Source: Lachnospiraceae bacterium UBA3863
GTDB taxonomy: Bacteria > Bacillota > Clostridia > Lachnospirales > Lachnospiraceae
NCBI GenBank assembly: GCA_002392385.1
Contig: DGGX01000081.1
Span: 1 to 12,017 of the forward strand
Reading direction: 5' to 3'
DNA: 12,017 bases
The notes below the pieces were generated by a model, which did not search any database, was not told the origin of the DNA, and saw only the letters and a list, made by a program, of their open reading frames with translations. Numbering within the stretch: the first letter of the stretch is position 1; each line of letters begins with the position of its first letter. Below are positions 6,218-12,017 of the stretch, piece by piece. A program made the position numbers and the translations under genes.

Positions 6218-7144
6218 ATGGCAGCTTATGAAGGCGTAGAAATGAGCCCCACAATGTTCGAGCATCTGAAGGGGGCCAGCACCGGCGTCCGGAACATGGA
6301 TTACACCTGGAGAGATATCTCCCTGTACAACCTGTCGATCGGCGCCAAGAGAGAGGACACACCCTACTTTTATGAGAGAGATGCGAAGGGTCTGAAGGCC
6401 TTCCCGTCCTTCGCGGTGATCCCCTACCTCAACAACATCACCATGCGCACCATTACACCGGAGCCCGACGGGACCAATGAGATCTTCCGGAACTATGTGG
6501 AACGCCTTCTGGGACATCTGCCCAGCGGACTGCACATGGCGATGGAGATGATCTTCGACACGCCGCTGGATCCCTACGGCGGGACGTTCGTCGTCACCGA
6601 TCACCTCAACGAGATCTTTGACCGCGGCGAGGGCAAGGGCGTCGTCGCGGACTGCGGCATGGATGTCTACGACCAGGCGGGCCGCCACATGGCGGAGCTG
6701 CACAGCTACCACCTGACCAAGGCGTTCGGCGGATTCGGCGGCAAGACTTTCCAGGCACCCAAGGTGGTGTTCCCCGACAGAAAGCCCGATGTGGAAGTCA
6801 CCGAGTACATGATCCCCGAAATCGCGGCCTTCTACAGACTGGTGGGTGACACCTACCGCGTCCACGTGGACTTCGACTACGCGAAGAGCTACGGTTACGA
6901 GGCCCCCTTCAACATGGGCATGTGCACCTACGGCTACGGCGTCCGCATGATCGCGCATCAGCTGATCCCGTACGAGCCGGAGCGCATCACCTACCTGTAC
7001 GCCCAGATCCGCAGCCTGTGCTTCCCCGGCCAGAACGTGACCGCTCAGGCGTGGGAAGTGGAGCCCGGCACCGTGTACTGGAAACTCCTGAGCCAGGAGG
7101 GCAAGACCCTGATCGGCAACGGGATCATGAAGTACAGGGTGTGA
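6218..7144 (+). CDS. MaoC/hydratase-2-like double-hotdog protein (catalytic Asn replaced by Tyr)
   Basis: A 308-residue protein of the (R)-specific enoyl-CoA hydratase 2 type, with two hotdog halves. The N-half has YTWRDISLYNLSIGA (29-43) and AFPSFAVIP (61-69), as at the start of hydratase 2 proteins. The C-half carries the active-site region YRLVGDTYRVHVD (206-218): Asp211 and His216 fit the hydratase 2 catalytic pair, but the Asn expected two residues after Asp is Tyr213. The ATG at 6218 is strongly supported by AGGAGG 8 nt upstream; the frame is open further upstream through the SDR relic. The 75 nt before the start are AT-rich and may hold a promoter, though I see no convincing boxes. A paralogue lies at 8349. 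Known hydratase 2 enzymes act on CoA esters; with the altered site and no CoA genes nearby, another substrate or a non-catalytic role is possible. Confidence 0.8.
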   Translation: MAAYEGVEMSPTMFEHLKGASTGVRNMDYTWRDISLYNLSIGAKREDTPYFYERDAKGLKAFPSFAVIPYLNNITMRTITPEPDGTNEIFRNYVERLLGHLPSGLHMAMEMIFDTPLDPYGGTFVVTDHLNEIFDRGEGKGVVADCGMDVYDQAGRHMAELHSYHLTKAFGGFGGKTFQAPKVVFPDRKPDVEVTEYMIPEIAAFYRLVGDTYRVHVDFDYAKSYGYEAPFNMGMCTYGYGVRMIAHQLIPYEPERITYLYAQIRSLCFPGQNVTAQAWEVEPGTVYWKLLSQEGKTLIGNGIMKYRV

Positions 7145-7205
7145 GGATATTTACCGACCGAAGATCCGGTTGACCACTGAGAACGGATACAGAGCAAAAG
7201 AATAA

Positions 7206-7261
7206 AAGCCCGCAGGACAGGCATGGATCGAATCGAGATCCCACGGCTTGTCTGCGGGCTT
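7206..7261 (-). terminator. Rho-independent terminator of the LysR gene, possibly bidirectional
   Basis: A 10-bp stem AAGCCCGCAG / CTGCGGGCTT (7206-7215 with 7252-7261), extended inward imperfectly by GACA/TGT. On the minus strand it is followed by a T-rich run (TTTTATTCTTTT), right after the LysR stop. In the plus direction it lies about 60 nt behind the hydratase-like gene and could serve both convergent transcripts. Confidence 0.75.
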
Positions 7262-7265
7262 GTGT

Positions 7266-8162
7266 TTACTTCGCATCCACGGGATGGAACCCCCGCATCC
7301 TGTGCATGGCCTCCAGCAGTGTCTCCCGGATGAGGCTGAAATAAGGGTCCCTGGGGGGCTCTCTGCTGATGAGGTAGAAGGGACGCTGCGGGGGCGTGGG
7401 TTCCAGGGGCAGGAGCCTGAAACCATCGGGAAATACGTCGCTGTAGGAGGCCGGTATGATCCCCCAGGCGTCCGGTACGGTGAACAGGTCGGCGGGACGC
7501 CGGACACTGGTCACGGTCGTGAGGGGGAGTTCCGAGGTGTCCAGGTGGAGCCTGGACCAGGCCCGCAGTTCGTCGGAGAAATAAAACTCCACCTCCTTGG
7601 AGACAGGGAGATCAGCCGCGTTCTGGACTCCCTTGTAGGGGGCCTCGCGCCGGCAGACAAAGACCATTTCCTCCCGGGCGATGGGAACACTGTAAAGGTC
7701 CTCCGCGTTCCGGGGGTCCACGATCAGGGCGCTGTCCATGCGGCCTCTGGCCACCTCCGCGCAGAGCTGGTCCGAAGTGCGGTCCCACTGTTCCAGCTCA
7801 CAGCCGGGAAAAGCGGCCCGGAATCTGTTCATGACCCGAGGGAAAAGGATGCCGGCGATGCTGGGCACGCAGCCGAACAGATACTGTTCGGAATCCCTTG
7901 AGAGGAGCTGCTCGGTCTCCCGCCATAGCCGACTGAACTTCTCGGCCTGTTCCCGGAACAGTCTGCCCTCCTCGGTCAGGGCCAGGCGCCGGATCCCCCG
8001 TCCGCGGAGGAATAGCTGGACGCCCAGCTCCCGCTCCAGGGAGGAGATCTGCCAGCTGACGGAGGGCTGGGTGGAGTAGGTCTCCTCGGCAGCGGCGCTG
8101 AAGGTGCCGCAGCGGCAGACGGCCAGAAAGGCTTCGAGCTCCTGGATCCTCAGTGTGTTCAT
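7266..8162 (-). CDS. LysR-family transcriptional regulator
   Basis: DNA-binding regulator of 298 residues, the usual LysR length. The N-terminal winged HTH spans about 7-66, with the hallmark AFLAVCRCGTFSAAAEETYSTQPSVSWQISSLERELGVQLFLR and ALTEEG just after it; this is followed by a periplasmic-binding-protein-like effector domain. The ATG at 8162 is preferred over one 21 nt upstream because GGGAGG lies 5-6 nt before it and because LysR proteins typically begin this close to the HTH. It sits between two MaoC-like genes and diverges from the second one, with a 186-nt gap that holds an inverted repeat and promoter-like boxes. By the usual LysR pattern it should control that divergent operon and its own gene in response to a small-molecule inducer; the inducer is unknown. 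Confidence 0.92.
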   Translation of the reverse strand: MNTLRIQELEAFLAVCRCGTFSAAAEETYSTQPSVSWQISSLERELGVQLFLRGRGIRRLALTEEGRLFREQAEKFSRLWRETEQLLSRDSEQYLFGCVPSIAGILFPRVMNRFRAAFPGCELEQWDRTSDQLCAEVARGRMDSALIVDPRNAEDLYSVPIAREEMVFVCRREAPYKGVQNAADLPVSKEVEFYFSDELRAWSRLHLDTSELPLTTVTSVRRPADLFTVPDAWGIIPASYSDVFPDGFRLLPLEPTPPQRPFYLISREPPRDPYFSLIRETLLEAMHRMRGFHPVDAK

Positions 8163-8194
8163 AGATGCCTCCCGCGAATGCATGATCTGTTATC

Positions 8195-8224
8195 ATGCGG
8201 CACTCAGGTCACAGAGTGCTGCAT
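8195..8224. promoter_or_regulatory. Inverted repeat in the LysR/hydratase gap, candidate operator
   Basis: ATGCGGCACTC (8195-8205) and GAGTGCTGCAT (8214-8224) form an 11-nt inverted repeat with one mismatch (a G-T pair if read as RNA) and an 8-nt spacer. It lies 33-62 nt upstream of the LysR start codon and just upstream of the promoter boxes for the divergent gene, as a LysR operator should. A hairpin in the LysR leader RNA is the alternative. Confidence 0.5.
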
Positions 8225-8225
8225 A

Positions 8226-8253
8226 CTTACAAAATATCAATGATTCTTATATT
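8226..8253 (+). promoter_or_regulatory. Candidate sigma-70 promoter for the second hydratase operon
   Basis: CTTACA (8226-8231), 16-nt spacer, TATATT (8248-8253), directly after the inverted repeat and in the only AT-rich part of the gap. A second possibility is TTTACA (8272-8277), 17 nt, TATCCT (8295-8300), nearer to the start codon. I cannot decide between them by eye. Confidence 0.4.
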
Positions 8254-8348
8254 AGACCCTTTTTTCATGATTTTACAAGGGGACGCGGAAAGAATATCCT
8301 GTAATCAGGAGAGTTCTGGTTTCATTCACATAGCAAGGAGATGAGCAT

Positions 8349-9239
8349 ATGTTTGAAGATCTGATCGGTACAGAACTGGGATGGCACCGGCTGGAGTACA
8401 ACTGGAGGGACAGTGCCCTCTATGCGCTGGCGGTCGGCGCGGATGAGAACGACCTCCTCTACACCTATGAGAAGAACATGAAGGCGATCCCTTCCTTCGT
8501 GGCGACGCCTTACTACAATGCCGTCAACATCACCCCCAGGTCCCCCCGTCCGTATCCCGTGAATTACGCCATCGTCGACGCACTGTCCAGAAAACTGGGC
8601 CACAGGGTGAACCCTGGCTTCCACATGGGGTTCCAGATCGAGATGATGCGGCCCGTGGATCCCATCAAGGGCACACTGGTCTACAACGGATGGCTGGACA
8701 AGTATTATGACCGTGGCAAGGGCAAGGGCCTGGACATCGAGGTCAAGAGCGAGATCTACGACGAGGCGGGCAACCAGCTGGCCGTCACCACTTCTTATCA
8801 TCGCCTCAAGGGCGAGGGCGTGGACGGTTTCGGCGGAGAGGCTCCGCAGAAAAGGGATGTCGCCTACCCCGACCGGGAGCCCGACTATGTGGTGGATTCC
8901 TACATCAGCAAGACCCAGAATGTGCTGTATCGCCTGACCGGCGACACCAACCTCTCCCATGTCGATCCGGAGGTGGCTCTGAAGCAGACCGACCGCGGCG
9001 TCTTCATGCAGGGACTTTCTTCGCTGGGATTTGCCACCCGGATGATGATCAAGGCCGTGATCCCCGGTGAGCCGGAGCGGATGAAGAAGATCTACGTGCA
9101 GATGCGCAATATGGCCTTCCCGGGCACCCCGGTCCAGATCCGGGCATGGAAGAGCGGCGAGAAGCAGGCCGTGTTCAAGTACATCGACCTCGACAGCGGC
9201 AAGGCCATCCTCGACAACTGTGTGTTCGAGTGGGAATGA
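8349..9239 (+). CDS. MaoC/hydratase-2-like double-hotdog protein
   Basis: A 296-residue paralogue of the protein at 6218, sharing the same landmarks: YNWRDSALYALAVGA (17-31), AIPSFVATPYYN, DRGKGKG, YPDREPDY, and the active-site region YRLTGDTNLSHVD (194-206). Here Asp199, Asn201 and His204 all match the Asp-x-Asn-x-x-His pattern of hydratase 2, although the usual Pro-Leu between Asn and His is Leu-Ser. This makes it the more likely catalytically competent copy. Hydratase 2 enzymes add water to trans-2-enoyl thioesters giving the (R)-3-hydroxy product; whether this one uses CoA esters is open. The start has AAGGAG 8 nt upstream. It is followed after 22 nt by the UPF0303 gene, forming a two-gene operon divergent from LysR and closed by the terminator at 9778. 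Confidence 0.85.
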   Translation: MFEDLIGTELGWHRLEYNWRDSALYALAVGADENDLLYTYEKNMKAIPSFVATPYYNAVNITPRSPRPYPVNYAIVDALSRKLGHRVNPGFHMGFQIEMMRPVDPIKGTLVYNGWLDKYYDRGKGKGLDIEVKSEIYDEAGNQLAVTTSYHRLKGEGVDGFGGEAPQKRDVAYPDREPDYVVDSYISKTQNVLYRLTGDTNLSHVDPEVALKQTDRGVFMQGLSSLGFATRMMIKAVIPGEPERMKKIYVQMRNMAFPGTPVQIRAWKSGEKQAVFKYIDLDSGKAILDNCVFEWE

Positions 9240-9261
9240 GACAGAAAAGGAGTATGCGATC

Positions 9262-9747
9262 ATGAGCGAGCCTACAGCACAGGAACTCCTGGATATGACA
9301 CTGGCGCAGGAGAAAAAATACGTCTTCGAGAGCGTGTCCCACAATGAACTGCTGAAGCTGGGCGAGATCATGGCCCGCAACGCCAGGGAGGCCTACAAGC
9401 CCGTTTCCGTGGAGATCATGGTGAACGGACTGATCATCTATGCCTACTATCCGGACGGTGCCACCCAGTACTATAAGCAGGTCATGGTCCGCAAGCACAA
9501 TACGGCCAATGATATGGAAGAGAGCTCGCTCCGCTTCTATGCGGAGACCGCCCTCAGCGGCGTGGATCCGGTGACTGTCCGGATGCTGGATCCGGTCAGG
9601 TATCAGTTCCGGGGAGGCAGCTTCCCGATCCGTGTAAAGGGAGGCCAGGTGATTGGTTCCCTCGCTGCAGCAGGTATGCAGCACACGGAGGATCACGACC
9701 TCATCGTGCGGTCGCTGGAGGAGTATTTCAGCAGCAGGGCAGACTGA
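9262..9747 (+). CDS. UPF0303 / heme-degrading-domain (GlcG/HbpS-like) protein
   Basis: Small cytoplasmic protein of 161 residues. The C-terminal half, with RGGSFPIRV (117-125), GGQVIGSLAAAGM (127-139) and EDHDLIVRSLEEYF (143-156), is characteristic of the UPF0303 branch of the heme-degrading-domain family (PF03928), which also includes HbpS and GlcG. The N-terminal half, ending in DMEESSLRFYAE (84-95), is also usual for UPF0303. The true function of this branch is unsettled; members often sit beside catabolic dehydrogenases, as here. ATG at 9262 has AAAAGGAG 9 nt upstream; an earlier in-frame start at 9220 would overlap the preceding gene and is unlikely. It ends an operon with the second hydratase-like gene. 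It could be an accessory, cofactor-binding or small-molecule-binding protein; no enzyme activity is claimed. Confidence 0.82.
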   Translation: MSEPTAQELLDMTLAQEKKYVFESVSHNELLKLGEIMARNAREAYKPVSVEIMVNGLIIYAYYPDGATQYYKQVMVRKHNTANDMEESSLRFYAETALSGVDPVTVRMLDPVRYQFRGGSFPIRVKGGQVIGSLAAAGMQHTEDHDLIVRSLEEYFSSRAD

Positions 9748-9777
9748 CGGGATCCTTTCGGAACGTAAAGAGAGCAG

Positions 9778-9826
9778 CGGACTTTCACACTGAATGGCGA
9801 TAAGATCAGTGTGAAAGTCCGTTTTT
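9778..9826 (+). terminator. Strong Rho-independent terminator
   Basis: A 16-bp stem of CGGACTTTCACACTGA (9778-9793) with its exact complement (9806-9821), a 12-nt loop, and then TTTTTCTTTT. It lies 30 nt behind the UPF0303 stop and ends the hydratase-UPF0303 transcript. Confidence 0.96.
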
Positions 9827-9856
9827 CTTTTGCCCGATTGTATGATAGAATGAGGG

Positions 9857-9900
9857 CTGGCCGGATTGCCATATCTAACCTACCCGCAGATACCGGTCAG
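9857..9900 (+). promoter_or_regulatory. Stem-loop abutting the ribosome binding site of the DUF4430-ECF operon
   Basis: CTGGCCGG (9857-9864) pairs with CCGGTCAG (9893-9900), eight pairs with one G-U, enclosing a 28-nt pyrimidine-rich loop. The AAAGGGGA ribosome binding site begins at the very next base. The leader is too short for a cobalamin or TPP riboswitch and I do not recognise a known class; it may still affect translation of the pair. Confidence 0.35.
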
Positions 9901-9913
9901 AAAGGGGAATTCT

Positions 9914-10321
9914 ATGCAGAACAATAAGAAACTCATTCTCGCCCTGGCTGCGATCGCCGCAGCCATCCTGGTCATGGTCGGCATCTACCGGTCCTTCGGT
10001 CCGCAGACATCCGCCGGCAGCAAGTCCTATACGCTGGAAGTCATGGATGACCTGGAGGAAGTGAAGAACTACAGCGGTACCACCGACGCGGAGGTGCTGA
10101 AGGATCTGCTGGATGAACTGGCCGCGCAGGGGGACTTCTCCTATGAGGCGGAGGACGGGGAGTACGGCACCTATATCCTGTCCGTCAACGGCGTGACCGC
10201 CGACTACAGCCAGGACGGCGCTTACTGGGCCATCTATGTCAACGGCGAGTACGGCCAGTACGGCGCGGACTCCCAGCCTGTGGAGGACGGGGACGCTTTC
10301 CGCCTGGTATATGAGAAGTGA
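9914..10321 (+). CDS. DUF4430 domain protein, membrane-anchored
   Basis: Extracytoplasmic protein of 135 residues. It has a positively charged N-terminus (NNKK) and one hydrophobic segment (about 7-25), then a soluble domain. There is no lipobox Cys, so it is held by an uncleaved anchor or a cleaved signal. The C-terminal YWAIYVNGEYGQYGADSQPV and EDGDAFRLVYEK (about 104-135) are hallmarks of DUF4430 (PF14478), a domain related to the C-terminal part of transcobalamin and intrinsic factor. ATG at 9914 has AAAGGGGA just upstream; an earlier in-frame start at 9866 would add a stretch without a ribosome binding site. It overlaps the ECF S component gene by four bases. In this setting a role as an outer-face ligand-binding partner of the transporter is likely but inferred. 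Confidence 0.83.
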   Translation: MQNNKKLILALAAIAAAILVMVGIYRSFGPQTSAGSKSYTLEVMDDLEEVKNYSGTTDAEVLKDLLDELAAQGDFSYEAEDGEYGTYILSVNGVTADYSQDGAYWAIYVNGEYGQYGADSQPVEDGDAFRLVYEK

Positions 10322-10860
10322 CCGGGGACAGACAGCCGGTCACGGTCCGCGATGTGGCCGTCCTGGGAATGATGACAGCCCTCCTGGAGGCCTCCAAGCG
10401 GCTCCTTGACAATCTCCCCAATGTGGAGCTGATCACCTTTCTGCTGATCATGTTCACCCTTTTCTATGGGAGAAGAGTGATCGCGGCGGCCCTGGCCTTC
10501 ACCCTCCTGGAGATCGCCTGGTGGGGCGTTCACGTGTGGGTGATCATGTACCTTTACGTCTGGCCGGTCCTGATCCTGATCACCGACAGACTCCACCGCG
10601 GACTCCGGGAGAGAGGAGAGACGCCGACGCCGCTCCCTTTTGCCCTGCTGGCAGCTGTTTTCGGTCTGCTGTTCGGCGCCATGTGCTCCATCCCCTATCT
10701 CTTCATCGGCGGACCGGTGATGATGATCACCTGGTGGATCGCCGGGATCCCTTACGACATCCTCCACGGCGTCAGCAACTTCCTGATATGCCTGGTTCTG
10801 TTCAAGCCCGTCCATAAAGCCCTGCGCAGGTCAGCAGCCCTTTTTGTAATTGCTTTTTAA
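10318..10860 (+). CDS. ECF-type transporter S component
   Basis: Integral membrane protein of 180 residues with about five to six hydrophobic segments, the size and shape of the substrate-binding S subunit of energy-coupling factor (vitamin and metal) importers. Typical points are RDVAVLGMMTALLEASK (11-27), LPNVELITFLLIMFTLFYGRR (33-53, the end of TM1 into TM2) and GIPYDILHGVSNF (143-155) near the C-terminus. The likely start is the GTG at 10318, overlapping the TGA of the DUF4430 gene (GTGA), so the two are translationally coupled; an ATG at 10369 or later would cut into the first helix. The shared EcfA/EcfA'/EcfT module is not in the window and is probably encoded elsewhere. The DUF4430 partner hints at a corrinoid-like ligand, but nothing in the sequence proves it. 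Confidence 0.8.
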   Translation: MTGDRQPVTVRDVAVLGMMTALLEASKRLLDNLPNVELITFLLIMFTLFYGRRVIAAALAFTLLEIAWWGVHVWVIMYLYVWPVLILITDRLHRGLRERGETPTPLPFALLAAVFGLLFGAMCSIPYLFIGGPVMMITWWIAGIPYDILHGVSNFLICLVLFKPVHKALRRSAALFVIAF

Positions 10861-10883
10861 GATTGTGTATGCTGGATGCGGTG

Positions 10884-11825
10884 TCAGGTGAAAGTCTTCC
10901 TGCGGAAGGCCTCATACAGGTGCAGGCTTTCTTCCCGGGTGTAGAATTGCTCCCTGCTGTGCATGCTGTGGCGGATGCGGGCGGTGGTGCCGGCAGCCCG
11001 CTCGCCGCGGAGCAGGACGATCCGGTATTCCTCCGGGGTCATGCCCGTACGTTCCCGGAAGGCGGCTGAGAAGTAGCGATAATCCGAGAAACCGGCGTCC
11101 ATGCAGATGGCCAGCAGCTTGTCGTCGCTGGTCACCATGCGCTCACAGGCATAGTTGAAGCGCACCGTGGAGACGTACTCCTGAAAACTCTGGTTGAGTG
11201 TCTGGCGGATGAAGCCGGACATATAGTTCATGGAGAGGCCCTCTTCCCGGGCGAAATCCTTGAGCAGGATCCGGTCCCGGAAATGGCTGTCCACGTACTG
11301 AAGGAAGTGCTCGAGCCTTTCGTTCTTCCTGGCCCGCTGGGCAGCCTCTTCCGAAGAGAGCCGGTGCCAGGGGAGGTACTGCAGCATGGTGTGCAGGAAG
11401 AGCCCGGTCTTTCCGATGCAGTAGAGCTCATACTGGGGCTCCTGCAGCAGGTAGGCGTGGATCATATCCAACAGGCAGTCGCGCAGAGACGCGCAGGCCG
11501 CCTGTGTCATACATGTGTGGAGATACATCTCGTCCACGCTGATCCCCCGCAGAGAGGGAAACAGCGATTCAGAGATCTGCAGACACAGGAAGGTGGAAGG
11601 TTCCCCGATCCTGTGGTATTCGTGGAGCTGGCGGGGATTGATGAGCAGCATCTGCCCGGGCTCCGCGATATATTCCCGGGATTCCACCCGGATCCGGAGA
11701 GGGTGATCCCAGGTACAGATCAGTTCCCACTCCGGATGAAAGTGAGGCGTGCGATACTCGATGGTGTCAAAGAAAAGATTCAGCCCATGAATCTGAGGAT
11801 GGTGAATGATTTCCAGTTCGTTCAT
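10884..11825 (-). CDS. AraC-family transcriptional regulator with cupin sensor
   Basis: DNA-binding regulator of 313 residues. The N-terminal cupin-like sensor (about 15-90) has HFHPEWEL at 28-35 and PRQLHEYH at 64-71, as in sugar-sensing AraC proteins. The C-terminal pair of HTH motifs spans about 185-270, including LLKDFAREEGLSMNYMSGFI and AICMDAGFSDYRYFSAAF, ending with the conserved RERTGMTPEEYR. A basic tail of about 45 residues follows the HTH region. AAAGAGG stands a few bases before the ATG. The gene begins 20 nt after the stop of a fucose/arabinose-isomerase-like gene on the same strand, so it is probably the last gene of a carbohydrate operon that it controls. It is convergent with the ECF gene with only 23 nt between stops and no clear terminator there. 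Confidence 0.92.
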   Translation of the reverse strand: MNELEIIHHPQIHGLNLFFDTIEYRTPHFHPEWELICTWDHPLRIRVESREYIAEPGQMLLINPRQLHEYHRIGEPSTFLCLQISESLFPSLRGISVDEMYLHTCMTQAACASLRDCLLDMIHAYLLQEPQYELYCIGKTGLFLHTMLQYLPWHRLSSEEAAQRARKNERLEHFLQYVDSHFRDRILLKDFAREEGLSMNYMSGFIRQTLNQSFQEYVSTVRFNYACERMVTSDDKLLAICMDAGFSDYRYFSAAFRERTGMTPEEYRIVLLRGERAAGTTARIRHSMHSREQFYTREESLHLYEAFRRKTFT

Positions 11826-11845
11826 GGCAGGCCTCTTTGGTCATC

Positions 11846-12017
11846 TCAGACAAAAGGGTTTTCCGTAGGGTAAGGAAGTGCCTTGGGCTGGTTGTAGTTG
11901 AGGTCTTCGATCGGGACACCGATGTACTTGAAGACTTCGAAGAGTTCCTTGCCGTAGTGACCGAAAGCGACAGCGCCGTGGTGAGGATAGTTCTTCTGGA
12001 TCAGCACGTGGCGGTAG
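11846..12017 (-). CDS. L-fucose/L-arabinose isomerase-like protein, C-terminal end only
   Basis: Only the last 56 residues are in the window. They include YPHHGAVAFGHYGKELFEV and a hydrophobic YIGVPIEDLN, which resemble the closing part of the fucose/arabinose isomerase family (PHH followed by an FGHYG strand and a helix with LG(I/V)). Such enzymes interconvert aldose and ketose sugars using a metal ion. The gene continues past the right edge, so the active site cannot be checked. It is followed after 20 nt by the AraC regulator. The family is moderately supported; which sugar it uses is unknown. Confidence 0.62.
   Translation of the reverse strand, partial: YRHVLIQKNYPHHGAVAFGHYGKELFEVFKYIGVPIEDLNYNQPKALPYPTENPFV

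Noticed and set aside
8322..9380. Minus-strand open frame of 352 codons
   Set aside because: Opposite the second hydratase-like gene and reaching into its neighbours; composition is that of an antisense shadow.
9840..9852. TATGATAGAAT as a -10 box for the DUF4430-ECF operon
   Set aside because: No acceptable -35 at a 16-18 nt distance; the upstream bases are the T-run of a terminator. Possible but not supported.
9830..9913. Cobalamin or TPP riboswitch before the DUF4430-ECF operon
   Set aside because: The gap is too short and lacks the conserved core sequences of either class.
1..12017. CRISPR arrays, insertion sequences, tRNA or rRNA genes
   Set aside because: No regularly spaced repeats, transposase-like frame with terminal repeats, or RNA gene signature was seen on either strand.

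Overview
The window looks like a chromosomal segment of a fairly GC-rich anaerobic Firmicute, most likely a Clostridia (Lachnospiraceae or Oscillospiraceae type). The reasons are strong AGGAGG-like ribosome binding sites, sigma-54 (-24/-12) promoters with a GAF/PAS enhancer-binding activator, an ECF-type S component, an OFA-type MFS carrier and short AT-rich gaps between GC-rich genes. This assignment is inference; no rRNA or tRNA gene is present to settle it.

Left part (1-5770). A truncated sigma-54-dependent activator is encoded on the minus strand from the left edge. Divergent from it is an operon of an NAD(P)-dependent beta-hydroxyacid dehydrogenase and an aldo/keto reductase. After a second regulatory gap comes an SDR oxidoreductase followed by an MFS carrier. 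Both gaps carry near-identical, textbook sigma-54 promoters (1254-1269 and 3589-3604) preceded by copies of a TGTGNCA heptamer motif that probably binds the activator. In the first gap this motif also overlies the -35 and spacer of the activator's own sigma-70 promoter, which suggests autoregulation. Together these make a small sigma-54 regulon of three oxidoreductases and one transporter.

Middle part (5770-9830). A hairpin follows the MFS gene, then the remains of a second SDR gene (only its C-terminal end), open in frame into a double-hotdog hydratase-2/MaoC-like protein. A minus-strand LysR regulator follows, then a second, divergent MaoC-like paralogue and a UPF0303/heme-degrading-domain protein closed by a strong terminator. 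One paralogue keeps the Asp-Asn-His pattern of hydratase 2; the other has Tyr in place of Asn. The combination of carrier, three reductase families and two hydratase-like proteins suggests uptake and stepwise reduction or dehydration of an organic acid or oxidised carbohydrate. The substrate cannot be read from the sequence, and no CoA ligase or thiolase is present to support a CoA-ester pathway.

Right part (9830-12017). A DUF4430 membrane-anchored protein and an overlapping ECF transporter S component form a probable micronutrient-uptake pair. Convergent to them, on the minus strand, are an AraC-family regulator and, upstream of it, the C-terminal end of a fucose/arabinose-isomerase-like enzyme that runs off the right edge.
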